From the NCBI GenBank assembly GCA_024640825.1, contig JAHEEG010000008.1, positions 26,326 to 58,626 of the forward strand: a DNA stretch of 32,301 bases, written 5' to 3'. The position numbers were made by a program, and so were the translations under genes. How positions within the stretch are numbered: the stretch's first letter is position 1; every line of letters begins with the position of its first letter. Source of the DNA: Gammaproteobacteria bacterium (lineage in GTDB: Bacteria > Pseudomonadota > Gammaproteobacteria > Pseudomonadales > Azotimanducaceae). The notes beneath the pieces are model-generated. The model was not told the DNA's origin. It was given only the letters and a program-made list of their open reading frames with translations, and searched no databases. Positions 8,740-17,151 of the stretch are shown piece after piece.

Positions 8740-9258
8740 ATGAAAGTACTTAAGTTCGCGCTGGGATTGGCGCTGATGATACTGCTGGGCTTCGGGGTGC
8801 TGCTGGTTGTTGCTCGATTCTCCGATGGGCCGCTGGCGATCATCGCGGGCGGCCCGCTCGTCAGCGGTGAGCTGGTCAATGACGAGGCGATCGACTGGAC
8901 CTTCGTCCGGGACGTGCCGACCGTGGAATTTCAGCTGCTGGAACCACCCCGCTCCCGAACCACCTGGATCCTCGAGCATGCGGGCCGCATCTTCATACCC
9001 AGCGCCTACATGGATACGATCTGGGGCCGGCTGTGGAAGCAGTGGCCGATGGAGGCAGAGCGCGACGGAAGGGCCATTCTCCGCGTCGCGGATAAACTTT
9101 ACCCCCGGCGTCTGATGCGCGTCCAGGAAGGCCCTCTGGTGCCGATCCTGGTGGCCGAGCTCAACCGAAAATACGCTGCCGGCATGAGCGTGGAAGACGT
9201 GGCGTTGGGGTCGCTGTGGTTCTTCGAACTCGAACCGCAGGGCAGCACCAAGAACTGA
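8740..9258 (+). CDS. Conserved-looking membrane-anchored protein, function unknown
   Basis: A 172-aa product with one N-terminal transmembrane helix (about residues 4-25, LKFALGLALMILLGFGVLL) followed by a soluble domain of about 145 residues. The soluble part begins FSDGPLAIIAGGPLVSGE and contains aromatic-rich blocks such as WTFVRDVPTVEFQLLEPP, AYMDTIWGRLWKQWP and LWFFELEP. The pattern suggests a compact beta-rich fold exposed outside the cytoplasm. I cannot name the family. The start at 8740 has GGGGAG at ideal spacing. An in-frame start 57 bases upstream would hide the helix behind a charged extension. It ends 8 bases from the convergent prenyltransferase stop. Confidence 0.65.
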   Translation: MKVLKFALGLALMILLGFGVLLVVARFSDGPLAIIAGGPLVSGELVNDEAIDWTFVRDVPTVEFQLLEPPRSRTTWILEHAGRIFIPSAYMDTIWGRLWKQWPMEAERDGRAILRVADKLYPRRLMRVQEGPLVPILVAELNRKYAAGMSVEDVALGSLWFFELEPQGSTKN

Positions 9259-9266
9259 CAGGGCGA

Positions 9267-10214
9267 TCAGAGCAGGCCATTCGCCAGCGCGCCCAGCACC
9301 AGCAGTCCCCCGCTCGTCCTGGCAAACTGAAACGCAGGAACCGTGTACCAGAGCGGCCAGAGGTTCGAAGGATAATCGTCGGGGCGACGCTGAGGCCGCG
9401 GGCGTGTCGTCCGGTAGAGGCAGCCCGCAAGCGCGGGCAGCGCCCCGACGATAACCAGGTAAGTCCACGCCTGGCCGGAAAAAGCCCAGGCGATGGTCAG
9501 GCCCACCTGCAGCAGCGCCAGCAGCGCGATGACCGCCGCCGACCAGCCGGCCCCTAGCACCACGGGCAGCGTACGCACGCCGCGTCGCGCGTCGTCGGTA
9601 CGCTTGTCGGCATGCTTGGCGCAAATGACTACCGTCGGGCCCAGGCCGTAGATCACCGACAGCAGCATGATCTCTGCGCCCCAATCACCGCTCACGGCCC
9701 AGTAAACGCCGCCAACCATCAGCGGCCCCCATACGAGAAAGACAGAAAGCTCCCCAACCGCCCAACGCTTCAGCGGATAGGTGTAAAACAGCAGAAAAAA
9801 TGCGCCGGCTCCCGCAAGCCAGTAAGCGGTGGCACCCAGTATCTGCCCCAGATAAACACAAAGCAGCAGCGCCGCCGAACCGGTGAGCAGAATCATCAGC
9901 CGATGGGCAGCGACGCTCATGAGCCCGCGGGTCAGCGGGTGCGTGCCGTAAAGGGCTCGGAAGTAGTTACCCCGGTCCAGACCCGTCCGGTAGTCCACAT
10001 GGTCGTTGAGCAGATTGTTGGTCGCGTGGGCCAGCAGCACCGCCAGCGTTACCAGCACCAGACGCGTTGCCTCCCCCACCGACCAGGGGAGCGCCAGCAG
10101 ACCGGCGAACAGGCAGGCAAACAGTGTCAGCGGCAGCACGGAAGCCCGTGAGGCAACGAGCCAGCGCAAAACCCAGCCGGTGCGACGCCATGTCGCGGGC
10201 GGAACCTGAGGCAT
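9267..10214 (-). CDS. UbiA family prenyltransferase (MenA-like)
   Basis: Integral membrane enzyme of 315 aa that transfers a prenyl chain to an aromatic or related acceptor. The first Asp-rich motif is NNLLNDHVDYRTGLD (about residues 66-80), matching NDxxDxxxD. The second is DKRTDDARRGVRTLPVVLG. Eight or so hydrophobic helices are seen. The LLAHATNNLLNDHVDY region is closer to MenA (1,4-dihydroxy-2-naphthoate prenyltransferase) than to UbiA of ubiquinone synthesis, but no other men gene is nearby, so the substrate stays open. The frame is open to 10331. I start at MPQVPPATWRRTGW because the extra 39 residues are low-complexity and lack a helix. Confidence 0.85.
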   Translation of the reverse strand: MPQVPPATWRRTGWVLRWLVASRASVLPLTLFACLFAGLLALPWSVGEATRLVLVTLAVLLAHATNNLLNDHVDYRTGLDRGNYFRALYGTHPLTRGLMSVAAHRLMILLTGSAALLLCVYLGQILGATAYWLAGAGAFFLLFYTYPLKRWAVGELSVFLVWGPLMVGGVYWAVSGDWGAEIMLLSVIYGLGPTVVICAKHADKRTDDARRGVRTLPVVLGAGWSAAVIALLALLQVGLTIAWAFSGQAWTYLVIVGALPALAGCLYRTTRPRPQRRPDDYPSNLWPLWYTVPAFQFARTSGGLLVLGALANGLL

Positions 10215-10327
10215 ATCCAGCACTGCGGACGACACGCTGAGCCCGGGCCTGCTCCCGGCATGGGGCTTGCCCCCAGCCCGAAGTTGGCCCACGACGCGGG
10301 ATCGAAAAGGAAGCTGAATGCGGGTGT

Positions 10328-11752
10328 TCACCCGACTCCGTCGAGAGCGGTCTGGTACCCGGAGTACCTGGGCTGGTCGATGGCGATCTGGTTGACCACC
10401 GTGGCGCGCAGGTGCTCGGCAAGGCCGGGCATATCCAGCGACACGGTTCCGTCTCGCAGCCCGTGCACCAGCTGCCAGCGCAGGCTGGTGAGGTCTTGCG
10501 GACCGTCAAACAGCTGCCGCAGTCGAGCCACCTCGTCAGCCCGATGCCGTTCTCCCAGCGCCAGCTCGCGAAGCACGATATCCAGGCTATTGCCCGCTAC
10601 CCGGGCAAGGAAATTGGTTCGTCCCTGCGTCTGAGACATGACATCGTCACGCAGGAAGTCCCGCACCGAAATCAGCAGTTCATCGACGCGCGGCATGTCC
10701 TCATTGGCCGTGAGATCCGCTGGTTCCACCAGAGATACGGGACCGGGAATCAGGAGATTGACGCAGTCCACCTGGCATTCCGACGTGCGGCGCCCGATTG
10801 CCGGGCGCTCGACGGTCTGATCGGGCCCGGTACGATAGTGCTCCGCCATGCCAAGGCAGCCGACCGCCCACCAGAAAGAGCCGAATACCTCCCAGAATTT
10901 CACCCGATCGGGCTCGACCGGGGTGCCGGCTACGGATTCGTAGCCTCGAAACAGGTCCTCGTAGGTACCAAAACCACCCACAGGCAGATCGCTTCGGCCG
11001 AATCGCCAGGAGTTCGTGCAGATCCAGCCAAGATCGCGCATGGGATCGCCGATGTGGGCCACTTCCCAGTCGAGGACCGCGTTGACCCCCTGCTCATTGA
11101 CCATGAAGTTGCCGTTGCGGAAATCGTTGTGAACCAGAGCCACCGGCGGCGCCTCCGGCAGGTTGTCCATCAACCAACGGGCCGCGTAGTCGATCATCGG
11201 CTGGGGCGTTTCGTAGAGCTGGTAGCGCTCCCAGGTATTCTGCACAAACTCCGCCGGCGTAATGACCTGCAGCTTCCGGTCAAGGCCCGTTGCCGCCAGG
11301 TCGATGGCGTGGATCCGGGCCAGGATCTCCCCACACTCGAAGGCCAGCTTCCCACGCAGCGTCTCGAACTCCGGCGAGCGGACGATCCGCGCTCCCAGGG
11401 CCTCGCCGTCTATCCACTGCATGACGAAACCCTCGCCCAACCCATCCGTGGGTTGCAGGACGTAATAGACCTCCGGCTCGGGAACACCAGCCGTCCGCGC
11501 GCAGCGCATCAGCAGCGCTTCGGTGGCGAGGCCCGGGTTGATACGCTCTTCCTCTGCGATGGAGATGCCACCGGGAGCTCGCCGCATCGCGAGCAAACGG
11601 TCGCCATCACCGACATCGATGGTGATGCGGTAGGTTTCCTGGCTGGCACCGCCAGAGAGCCGCTCAACCGCTTTGAGACCCCGACAGCCGGGAACCTCTC
11701 GAGCCAGCACCTCGGCGAGCAGGTCATCGAACGCCTGCGGGTCCCGGGCCAT
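10328..11752 (-). CDS. APH-type phosphotransferase fused to a DUF6285-like domain
   Basis: A 474-aa two-domain protein. Residues about 1-330 form an aminoglycoside-phosphotransferase-like kinase fold with catalytic loop VHNDFRNGNF and metal-binding VLDWEVAHIGDPMRDLGW, the type found with acyl-CoA dehydrogenases (ACAD10/11-like systems). The C-terminal part (about 370-474) carries MPRVDELLISVRDFLRDDV, RVAGNSLDIVLRELALGE and QIAIDQPRYSGYQ, which I recognise as the DUF6285 pattern, often a separate gene. The start overlaps the stop of the upstream acyl-CoA dehydrogenase by one base (TAATG), indicating translational coupling. Likely role: phosphorylation of an unusual (for example hydroxylated) acyl-CoA before dehydrogenation, by analogy with ACAD11. 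Not an antibiotic resistance gene by context. Confidence 0.85.
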   Translation of the reverse strand: MARDPQAFDDLLAEVLAREVPGCRGLKAVERLSGGASQETYRITIDVGDGDRLLAMRRAPGGISIAEEERINPGLATEALLMRCARTAGVPEPEVYYVLQPTDGLGEGFVMQWIDGEALGARIVRSPEFETLRGKLAFECGEILARIHAIDLAATGLDRKLQVITPAEFVQNTWERYQLYETPQPMIDYAARWLMDNLPEAPPVALVHNDFRNGNFMVNEQGVNAVLDWEVAHIGDPMRDLGWICTNSWRFGRSDLPVGGFGTYEDLFRGYESVAGTPVEPDRVKFWEVFGSFWWAVGCLGMAEHYRTGPDQTVERPAIGRRTSECQVDCVNLLIPGPVSLVEPADLTANEDMPRVDELLISVRDFLRDDVMSQTQGRTNFLARVAGNSLDIVLRELALGERHRADEVARLRQLFDGPQDLTSLRWQLVHGLRDGTVSLDMPGLAEHLRATVVNQIAIDQPRYSGYQTALDGVG

Positions 11753-13023
11753 TAGACTTCCTTTACCCCCTTGGGTGCGCGCTGCTTCATGAAGCCGAAC
11801 ATGTAGCCGGCCACACGACGCATCTGGATCTCTTCCGCACCTTCGGTTATGCGGTATCGACGGTGATGCCGATAAATGTGCTCGAAGGGCTTGTGCCGGG
11901 AGTAGCCGAGGCCACCGTGCACCTGCATCGACTGATCCGCCGCCTGACAGCACAACCGGTTTGACCAGTAATTGCACATGGACACCTTGTCAGAGACCGA
12001 GAAGGCGCCGTCCCGGTCCATGAGCCAGGCCGTCTTGTGAATGAGCGCGCGCAGCATCTCGCACTGGGTCTGCAGTTCCACCAGCGGAAACTGGATACCC
12101 TGATTGGAGGACAGCGGCTTGCCGAACGGCTTGCGCTCCATGGCGTATTTGACCGCCTCGTTGATGCAGAACTGGGCTGCACCGAGACTGGAGGCCGCCT
12201 GACGGATACGGTTTTCGTTGAAGAAGTGCTGGACGATCTGCAGCCCCCGGCCTTCGCCGCCGAAGATGCTGGCGTGAGGAACCCGGACGTTGGTGAAGGA
12301 AACCCGGCCGTGATCTGTCGGCATATTGAAAGTCCAGAGCATTTCTTCGATCTTCACACCGTCGGCTTTCATCGGGGTGAGGAAGGCGGTAATGCCCTCG
12401 CCGTCACCGGGATTGCCCTTGGTCCGGGCCATCACCATGTCGTACTGCGCTTTGTGAATACCCGTATTCCAGGTTTTCTCGCCGTTGATCACCCATTCAT
12501 CCCCATCGCGCTCCGCATGGGTTTCCATATGGGTGGCATCGGAACCGTGGTTGGGCTCGGTGATCCCAAACGCGAACCCGCGCCGGCCCTCGGCCAGGTC
12601 ATCTACCCACTCGGCCTTCTGCTCGTCAGTCCCGTATTGCAGCATGAGCAGCAGGCCGACGTTGTTGCCGACAATAGAGTGCTCGTTCTGCAGATCGTTG
12701 TGCAGGCCGAGGCCCTTCACCGCGAGGTGCTCGCGGATGATCGCCATGCCCAGGTTGGTTCCGTCCATACCGCCATATTCCTTGGCTAACGGATAGCGGT
12801 AGAAGCCGGCGTCGTCGGCCAGACGCTTGGTCTTGTGCAGCAGCTGCTCCCACTCTTCGTTGGGCAAGCCACCCCGGTCCCAGTCGGTCCGCGCGTCCTC
12901 GCGGCGGTGGTCGAAAAAGCGGATGTTGTCATCCTGCTGCTCCAACGGCTTGATCACTTCGTCGATGAACTCATCGAGCTGATTCAGCAGCGTCTGTATG
13001 TCTTCCGGAATATCAAAATTCAT
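11752..13023 (-). CDS. Acyl-CoA dehydrogenase family protein
   Basis: FAD-dependent alpha,beta-dehydrogenation of an acyl-CoA thioester; cytosolic. The 423-aa protein has the three-part family fold: N-terminal helices (about 1-150), middle beta domain with FAFGITEPNHGSDATHME and the WVINGEKTWNTG segment, and C-terminal helical domain with RKPFGKPLSSNQGIQFPL, MQVHGGLGYSRHKPFEHIYR and YRITEGAEEIQMRRVAGY. AGGGGGAA lies a few bases before ATG 13023. The gene is first in a coupled pair with the APH-DUF6285 gene and is divergent from the acyl-CoA synthetase. Together these suggest activation, phosphorylation and dehydrogenation of one substrate class. Chain length and substrate are unknown. Confidence 0.93.
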   Translation of the reverse strand: MNFDIPEDIQTLLNQLDEFIDEVIKPLEQQDDNIRFFDHRREDARTDWDRGGLPNEEWEQLLHKTKRLADDAGFYRYPLAKEYGGMDGTNLGMAIIREHLAVKGLGLHNDLQNEHSIVGNNVGLLLMLQYGTDEQKAEWVDDLAEGRRGFAFGITEPNHGSDATHMETHAERDGDEWVINGEKTWNTGIHKAQYDMVMARTKGNPGDGEGITAFLTPMKADGVKIEEMLWTFNMPTDHGRVSFTNVRVPHASIFGGEGRGLQIVQHFFNENRIRQAASSLGAAQFCINEAVKYAMERKPFGKPLSSNQGIQFPLVELQTQCEMLRALIHKTAWLMDRDGAFSVSDKVSMCNYWSNRLCCQAADQSMQVHGGLGYSRHKPFEHIYRHHRRYRITEGAEEIQMRRVAGYMFGFMKQRAPKGVKEV

Positions 13024-13225
13024 GCGTGGTTCCCCCTGATGACTGCACGATAAAAAGGCAAATTTCGAAAAGCACTATAGCCAGAGGCTGACCAGCATCC
13101 AACCGCACCGCGTCTCCACTCGCCGCGTCAGGTGTATTAACATTCGCAGCCCGGTTCCGCTGGCAGCGCGTAGTAACCCACCCGAACCGGCATTTTAGGG
13201 GAAATTCCGAACCAGGGGGAAAACG

Positions 13226-14935
13226 ATGTCGATGTACGATCAGCTGAAAGAGATATGGGGGGAGCTCACCGCGCCGGGAGCCCCGTTCGAGATCGCGACC
13301 GTAGACATACGCGGCAATCCCACCCGCGCTTTCGCAACGGCCCCGGCTACGATTCGTGATCTGTGGCTCGCCTCCGCGGCCTTCGCCGACCGTGACTATC
13401 TGGTCTACGACGACGAACGAATCACCTATGCCGAAGCCCATCGTCAGGTCGCCTCCATCGCCAACTGGTTGCGCGCCCAGGGGGTGCAGCCGGGGGACCG
13501 CGTCGCCATCGCCATGCGCAACTATCCGGAGTGGCTGCTGGCCTACTGGGCAACCATTGCCATGGGCGCGGTGGTGGTGGGCGTCAACGCCTGGTGGGTA
13601 GGCCCGGAGCTGGTCTACGGACTCAACGACTCGAGTCCGAAAGTGCTGATCTGCGATCAGCAGCGCCTCGAACAGACCCTCGCGCACTTCGACGAGCTCC
13701 CCGAGATGCGCCTGGTTGGCGTGCGCTTACCAGGCGCCACGCCAGCTGGCGTGGCGCCTTGGCAGGATCTGCTGGCTGTCGGCGGCGATCTTCCGGCAGC
13801 GGACATAGACCCGGACAGCGACGCCTGCATATTCTACACCTCTGGCACCACGGGACACCCCAAAGGCGCCGAACTGACCCACCGCGGCTGCATAACGAAC
13901 CTGATGAACATGGTTTTCTGGGCCACCTGCGTGAGCACCATCGGGCAGCGCAACGGTACGGTCCCGATACCGGAGGAAGGCGCGCCACCGCCGGATACCG
14001 CCGCCCTGGTTACCACCCCGCTTTTCCACGTCACCGCTAACAACTGCGTTGCATACTCCGCCACGGCGGGCGGCGGAAAACTGGTCTTCATGTACAAGTG
14101 GGATGCCACGGAGGCGCTCAAGCTGATTGAGCGCGAGCGCATAACCGCGCTCACCGGCGTGCCGGTGATGTCCCGAGAGCTGGTATCCCACCCGGATTTC
14201 GCCAGCTACGACACATCATCACTCATGAGCGTTGGCGGCGGCGGCGCTCAGCTGCAGCCCGACCTGGTCAACAAGATCGATCAGACCGTGGCCACGGCAA
14301 GACCCAACACCGGCTACGGCATGACCGAAACCTGCGGCATCATCACCTCCATCTCCGCCGATTTCTTCCTGGACAAACCCGACAGCTGCGGGCCCGCCAT
14401 GCCCTCCTACGAGGCCAAAACCGTCGATGCCGACGGCAATGCGCAGCCGCCGGGAGAGGTTGGCGAGCTGTGGGTGAGAGGCGCGGCTGTCATCCGCGGC
14501 TACCTTAACCGGCCGGAGGCGACCGCGGACACCATCACCGACGGCTGGCTGCATACCGGCGACATCGCGCGTATTGACGAAGACGGCTTCATTTACATTG
14601 TCGACCGGGCCAAGGACATGGTGCTGCGCGGTGGCGAGAACGTCTACTGCGCCGAGGTAGAAAGCGCTCTATACGAACACCCGGCAGTGGCCGAGTGCAC
14701 GGTATTCGGGGTCCCGGACGATCGCCTGGGAGAAGAAGTTGGCGCTGCGATCTTTCTCAAAGCCGGCGAGCAGGCACCCGCGGACGAGCTGCGTGGGCAC
14801 TGCCGGGAAAGAATCTCCCCCCACAAAGTGCCCCGCTACCTGTGGCTCACCGCAGAGCCGCTGCCCCGCAACGCCAGTGGCAAGTTCCTGAAGCGCGAGC
14901 TGCGGGACAAACTGGACCCAGCCCAGGCGGTCTGA
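13226..14935 (+). CDS. AMP-forming acyl-CoA synthetase (FadD-like)
   Basis: Activates a carboxylic acid to its CoA thioester through an acyl-AMP intermediate. The 569-aa product carries the ANL superfamily core motifs: FYTSGTTGHPKGAELTHRG (P-loop-like A3, from about residue 202), GYGMTETCG (A5), GWLHTGDIARIDEDGFIY (A7, about 439), VDRAKDMVLRGGENVY (A8) and PRNASGKFLKREL with the adenylation lysine (A10). AGGGGGAAAAC precedes ATG 13226 at good spacing. It is divergent from the acyl-CoA dehydrogenase across a 202-base gap that probably holds both promoters. Likely substrate: a medium, long or branched fatty acid. Confidence 0.93.
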   Translation: MSMYDQLKEIWGELTAPGAPFEIATVDIRGNPTRAFATAPATIRDLWLASAAFADRDYLVYDDERITYAEAHRQVASIANWLRAQGVQPGDRVAIAMRNYPEWLLAYWATIAMGAVVVGVNAWWVGPELVYGLNDSSPKVLICDQQRLEQTLAHFDELPEMRLVGVRLPGATPAGVAPWQDLLAVGGDLPAADIDPDSDACIFYTSGTTGHPKGAELTHRGCITNLMNMVFWATCVSTIGQRNGTVPIPEEGAPPPDTAALVTTPLFHVTANNCVAYSATAGGGKLVFMYKWDATEALKLIERERITALTGVPVMSRELVSHPDFASYDTSSLMSVGGGGAQLQPDLVNKIDQTVATARPNTGYGMTETCGIITSISADFFLDKPDSCGPAMPSYEAKTVDADGNAQPPGEVGELWVRGAAVIRGYLNRPEATADTITDGWLHTGDIARIDEDGFIYIVDRAKDMVLRGGENVYCAEVESALYEHPAVAECTVFGVPDDRLGEEVGAAIFLKAGEQAPADELRGHCRERISPHKVPRYLWLTAEPLPRNASGKFLKRELRDKLDPAQAV

Positions 14936-15029
14936 GGCCATGTCGTGCCCCAGTTCGCAGACGCGGACCCGGAACCCTGGTCTAGACTATCCATAGGTTC
15001 CAGTCAAAGCGGGGCGCGCGGTTTGCTGT

Positions 15030-15047
15030 TCCGCGCAGCGGCGCGGA
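15030..15047. other. GC-rich hairpin before the receiver-domain gene
   Basis: CCGCGC at 15031-15036 pairs with GCGCGG at 15041-15046 around an AGCG loop, with a T-A pair extending the stem. It lies between the acyl-CoA synthetase stop and the next start, 33 bases before the latter. No T-run follows, so it is not a canonical Rho-independent terminator. It may slow or shield the transcript. Confidence 0.3.
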
Positions 15048-15079
15048 CAGGACCTCGGAACACCCTGAAGAGAGGCTCG

Positions 15080-16486
15080 ATGGCGTTCAAACGTGCTCTG
15101 GTGGTCGACGATTCGAAATCGGCCCGCTTGGCCCTGCAGCGTCTGCTCGAGACGCACGACCTCATCGTCGAATTCGCGGAATCCGGCGAAGAAGCGATCG
15201 ATTTTCTCAAGCACCAGCTGGTGGACGTGATCTTCATGGATCACACCATGCCCGGTATGAGCGGGTTGGAGGCGGTAACCGCCATCAAGAGCAACCCACG
15301 TACGGCCACCATTCCGGTGATGATGTACACCACCAAAGAAGGCGAAGTTTACGTCAGTCAGGCCCGCGCCCTGGGCGCTGTCGGCGTTCTGCCCAAAGAG
15401 GTGCACCCAGGGGTGCTTTTCCAGAGCCTGCTGGACCTGGGACTGGTTACCGACCGGCGAGGGGAAACTGCAGCATCGATCGTGGAAACGTCAAGCGCAA
15501 CCACCACCACTGACAACAACCAAGACGAAGACGCCGGCGACAAAGGCGACGAGGACCCGGACCGGCTTTACGAGCAGCAGGCGATCGGCATGTCCGTGCA
15601 GGCTCTGGTAACGCGCATCCTGGAGGATCAGCATCTGACACTCCGCGCGGACATCCTGCGCAGCCATCGGGATTTCGCCAAACAGGTCGCCAACGAAATT
15701 CTGCACAAGCAGGCAGAACAGGAAACGGACGATACCGTTGCCGAGCCGATCACCAACGTGCCGCCGTCAACGGACCGCATGACCTCGGGCCTGACAATGC
15801 TGCTGGCACTGTTGGCGCTGGTATTCGGATTTCTGTTCGCTCAGGTAAAAGGCGAGAGAGACGACCTGCTGACACAGCTGGCTGAGGTGACAGCTGCCAA
15901 CCAAGCGCATGTCAAAGCGGTGCGCATTCAGTCTGGCGGCATGGTCAGGGAGCGGGAAGCGGCGCTGATTGACACGCAGGCGCGGCTTACGCAGTCGCTG
16001 AGCACCCTTGAATGGGCCATGAACCAGAATCCCGGTCTGCCGTTCGACGCGATACCGTTCAACGATGCTCGCGCGCTGCAGTTGGGAGAACTGCTGACGC
16101 ACCTGTCATCCCTGGGTTTTCTGGGCTCGGTATCCGTCGAGTCGCACCTGGGAGAGTTCTGCCTGGTTACCGACGCAACCGGCGTCTACCGTCTCCCAGA
16201 CCCGGCCATGCCCATCGATGAATGCGCCCTGTTCGGCCATCCGCTGGAGGATTCGTCCTTCCCGAGCGATCGCCAGACAGCCGCCTTTGCCGCCTTCCTG
16301 GAGAGTTCCCCGTTTCTTCAGAACCCCGGCATCGAAGTTCGCCTGCTGGCCCGGGACCGGCTCGACTCTGACGTGCCTTACGGGTATCCGGTCTCCATCA
16401 ATACCGCGGGCGAATGGAACCGGATCGCTGAGCGGAACAACAGAGTGGTATTTCGACTCATGCCGGCGGAAGCCGACCCTGTCTAG
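15080..16486 (+). CDS. Membrane-anchored response-regulator receiver protein with C-terminal extracytoplasmic domain
   Basis: A 468-aa protein of unusual order. Residues about 1-125 are a CheY-like receiver: acidic pair D10/D11 (VVDDSKSARLALQ), phospho-acceptor D54 (IFMDHTMPGMSG), MYTTKEGE, and the conserved Lys in VLPKEV. An acidic Thr/Asp-rich linker (about 138-160) and an amphipathic helix region follow. A single transmembrane helix lies at about 236-256 (LTMLLALLALVFGFLFA), then a coiled coil (GERDDLLTQLAEVTAANQA). The final 130 residues end in EWNRIAERNNRVVFRLMP, which faintly recalls the end of OmpA-like domains. With the receiver inside, the tail should be outside the cytoplasm. Its stop codon lies in the first unit of a tandem repeat. 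No histidine kinase is adjacent. Confidence 0.82.
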   Translation: MAFKRALVVDDSKSARLALQRLLETHDLIVEFAESGEEAIDFLKHQLVDVIFMDHTMPGMSGLEAVTAIKSNPRTATIPVMMYTTKEGEVYVSQARALGAVGVLPKEVHPGVLFQSLLDLGLVTDRRGETAASIVETSSATTTTDNNQDEDAGDKGDEDPDRLYEQQAIGMSVQALVTRILEDQHLTLRADILRSHRDFAKQVANEILHKQAEQETDDTVAEPITNVPPSTDRMTSGLTMLLALLALVFGFLFAQVKGERDDLLTQLAEVTAANQAHVKAVRIQSGGMVREREAALIDTQARLTQSLSTLEWAMNQNPGLPFDAIPFNDARALQLGELLTHLSSLGFLGSVSVESHLGEFCLVTDATGVYRLPDPAMPIDECALFGHPLEDSSFPSDRQTAAFAAFLESSPFLQNPGIEVRLLARDRLDSDVPYGYPVSINTAGEWNRIAERNNRVVFRLMPAEADPV

Positions 16487-16555
16487 CCGACCCCGTCTAG
16501 CCGACCCTGTCCGGGCGACCCTGTCCGGGCGACCCTGTCCGGGCGACCCCGCTAG
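16473..16555. repeat. 14-bp tandem repeat array, six copies, between convergent genes
   Basis: Units read CCGACCCTGTCTAG (16473-16486), CCGACCCCGTCTAG (16487-16500), CCGACCCTGTCCGG (16501-16514), GCGACCCTGTCCGG twice (16515-16542) and a 13-base last unit GCGACCCCGCTAG (16543-16555). The first unit supplies the stop of the receiver-domain gene and the last supplies the stop of the convergent split-barrel gene. Hence the array fills the whole intergenic space. It has the same unit length and copy number as the array at 29110-29193 but a different sequence. Counted by eye. Confidence 0.9.
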
Positions 16556-17094
16556 TCGAATATTCCTGTGGGGTAGCCGTCCAGGCTGCGCTGGTTTTTC
16601 TTCGCCCAGTACTCGACGACCCCGGCCTCGCCCTTCTTCTCCGCCCATCGCGTCAACGCGACCCGATCTTCCCGATAGTCGAAAAAGGGTACGGCATAAC
16701 CGCAGGAAGTCTGCACAAGATCCACTCGTACCCGGAAATACTGCCTGGCACCGGGCGCCGGCGGCAGAGCGGTCGCGCACGTCTGCCAGTCTTCATCGCG
16801 GGGATGAACCGCAAGTGCAGAGCCGTAGGCACGTAGGATCAGCGGCGGGCCCTCGAATGCGCACCACATCAGCGTGAGGCGATTCACGTCCAGCAGATGG
16901 GCCGCAGTCTCATTGCCGCTGCCGGTGAGGTTCAGCCAAAGAATCTCGCTGGGACCGAGAACGGCGAGGCTGTCCTGGCCTTTGGGAGAGACGTTCACCC
17001 GACCGTCGCGAGCCGCGCTACCCACAAAGAAAATTTTCTGCGCCCTGATGAACGCCATATGCGACTCGGTGAGCGCCTGGAACTGATCCGCCAT
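16552..17094 (-). CDS. Pyridoxamine 5'-phosphate oxidase-like FMN-binding split-barrel protein
   Basis: A 180-aa flavin-binding family protein, not the canonical PdxH. The N-terminal block MAFIRAQKIFFVGSAARDGR, followed by VNVSPKGQDSLAVLGP and IWLNLTGSGNETAAHLL (as ILWLNLTGSGNET), matches the general stress / PPOX-like branch. The C-terminal part has the VDLVQTSCGYAVPFFDY segment often seen in this subgroup. GGGGAAG lies close before ATG 17094. Such proteins bind FMN, F420 or haem and their substrates are mostly unknown. The stop codon lies in the tandem repeat shared with the convergent receiver-domain gene. It follows thrS on the same strand, with 57 bases between them. Confidence 0.85.
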   Translation of the reverse strand: MADQFQALTESHMAFIRAQKIFFVGSAARDGRVNVSPKGQDSLAVLGPSEILWLNLTGSGNETAAHLLDVNRLTLMWCAFEGPPLILRAYGSALAVHPRDEDWQTCATALPPAPGARQYFRVRVDLVQTSCGYAVPFFDYREDRVALTRWAEKKGEAGVVEYWAKKNQRSLDGYPTGIFD

Positions 17095-17151
17095 CGTTGC
17101 TTCCCCTTGATTGTCAGTGCGCGTCCAGCAGCTCGTGTTCGACGCGCGATC

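Noticed and set aside
10328-11752. Aminoglycoside resistance gene
   Set aside because: The kinase fold is shared, but coupling to acyl-CoA dehydrogenase and the DUF6285-like tail place it in acyl-CoA metabolism.
16473-16555. CRISPR array or Rho-independent terminator
   Set aside because: Tandem units have no spacers, and neither a GC hairpin followed by a T-run nor cas genes are present.
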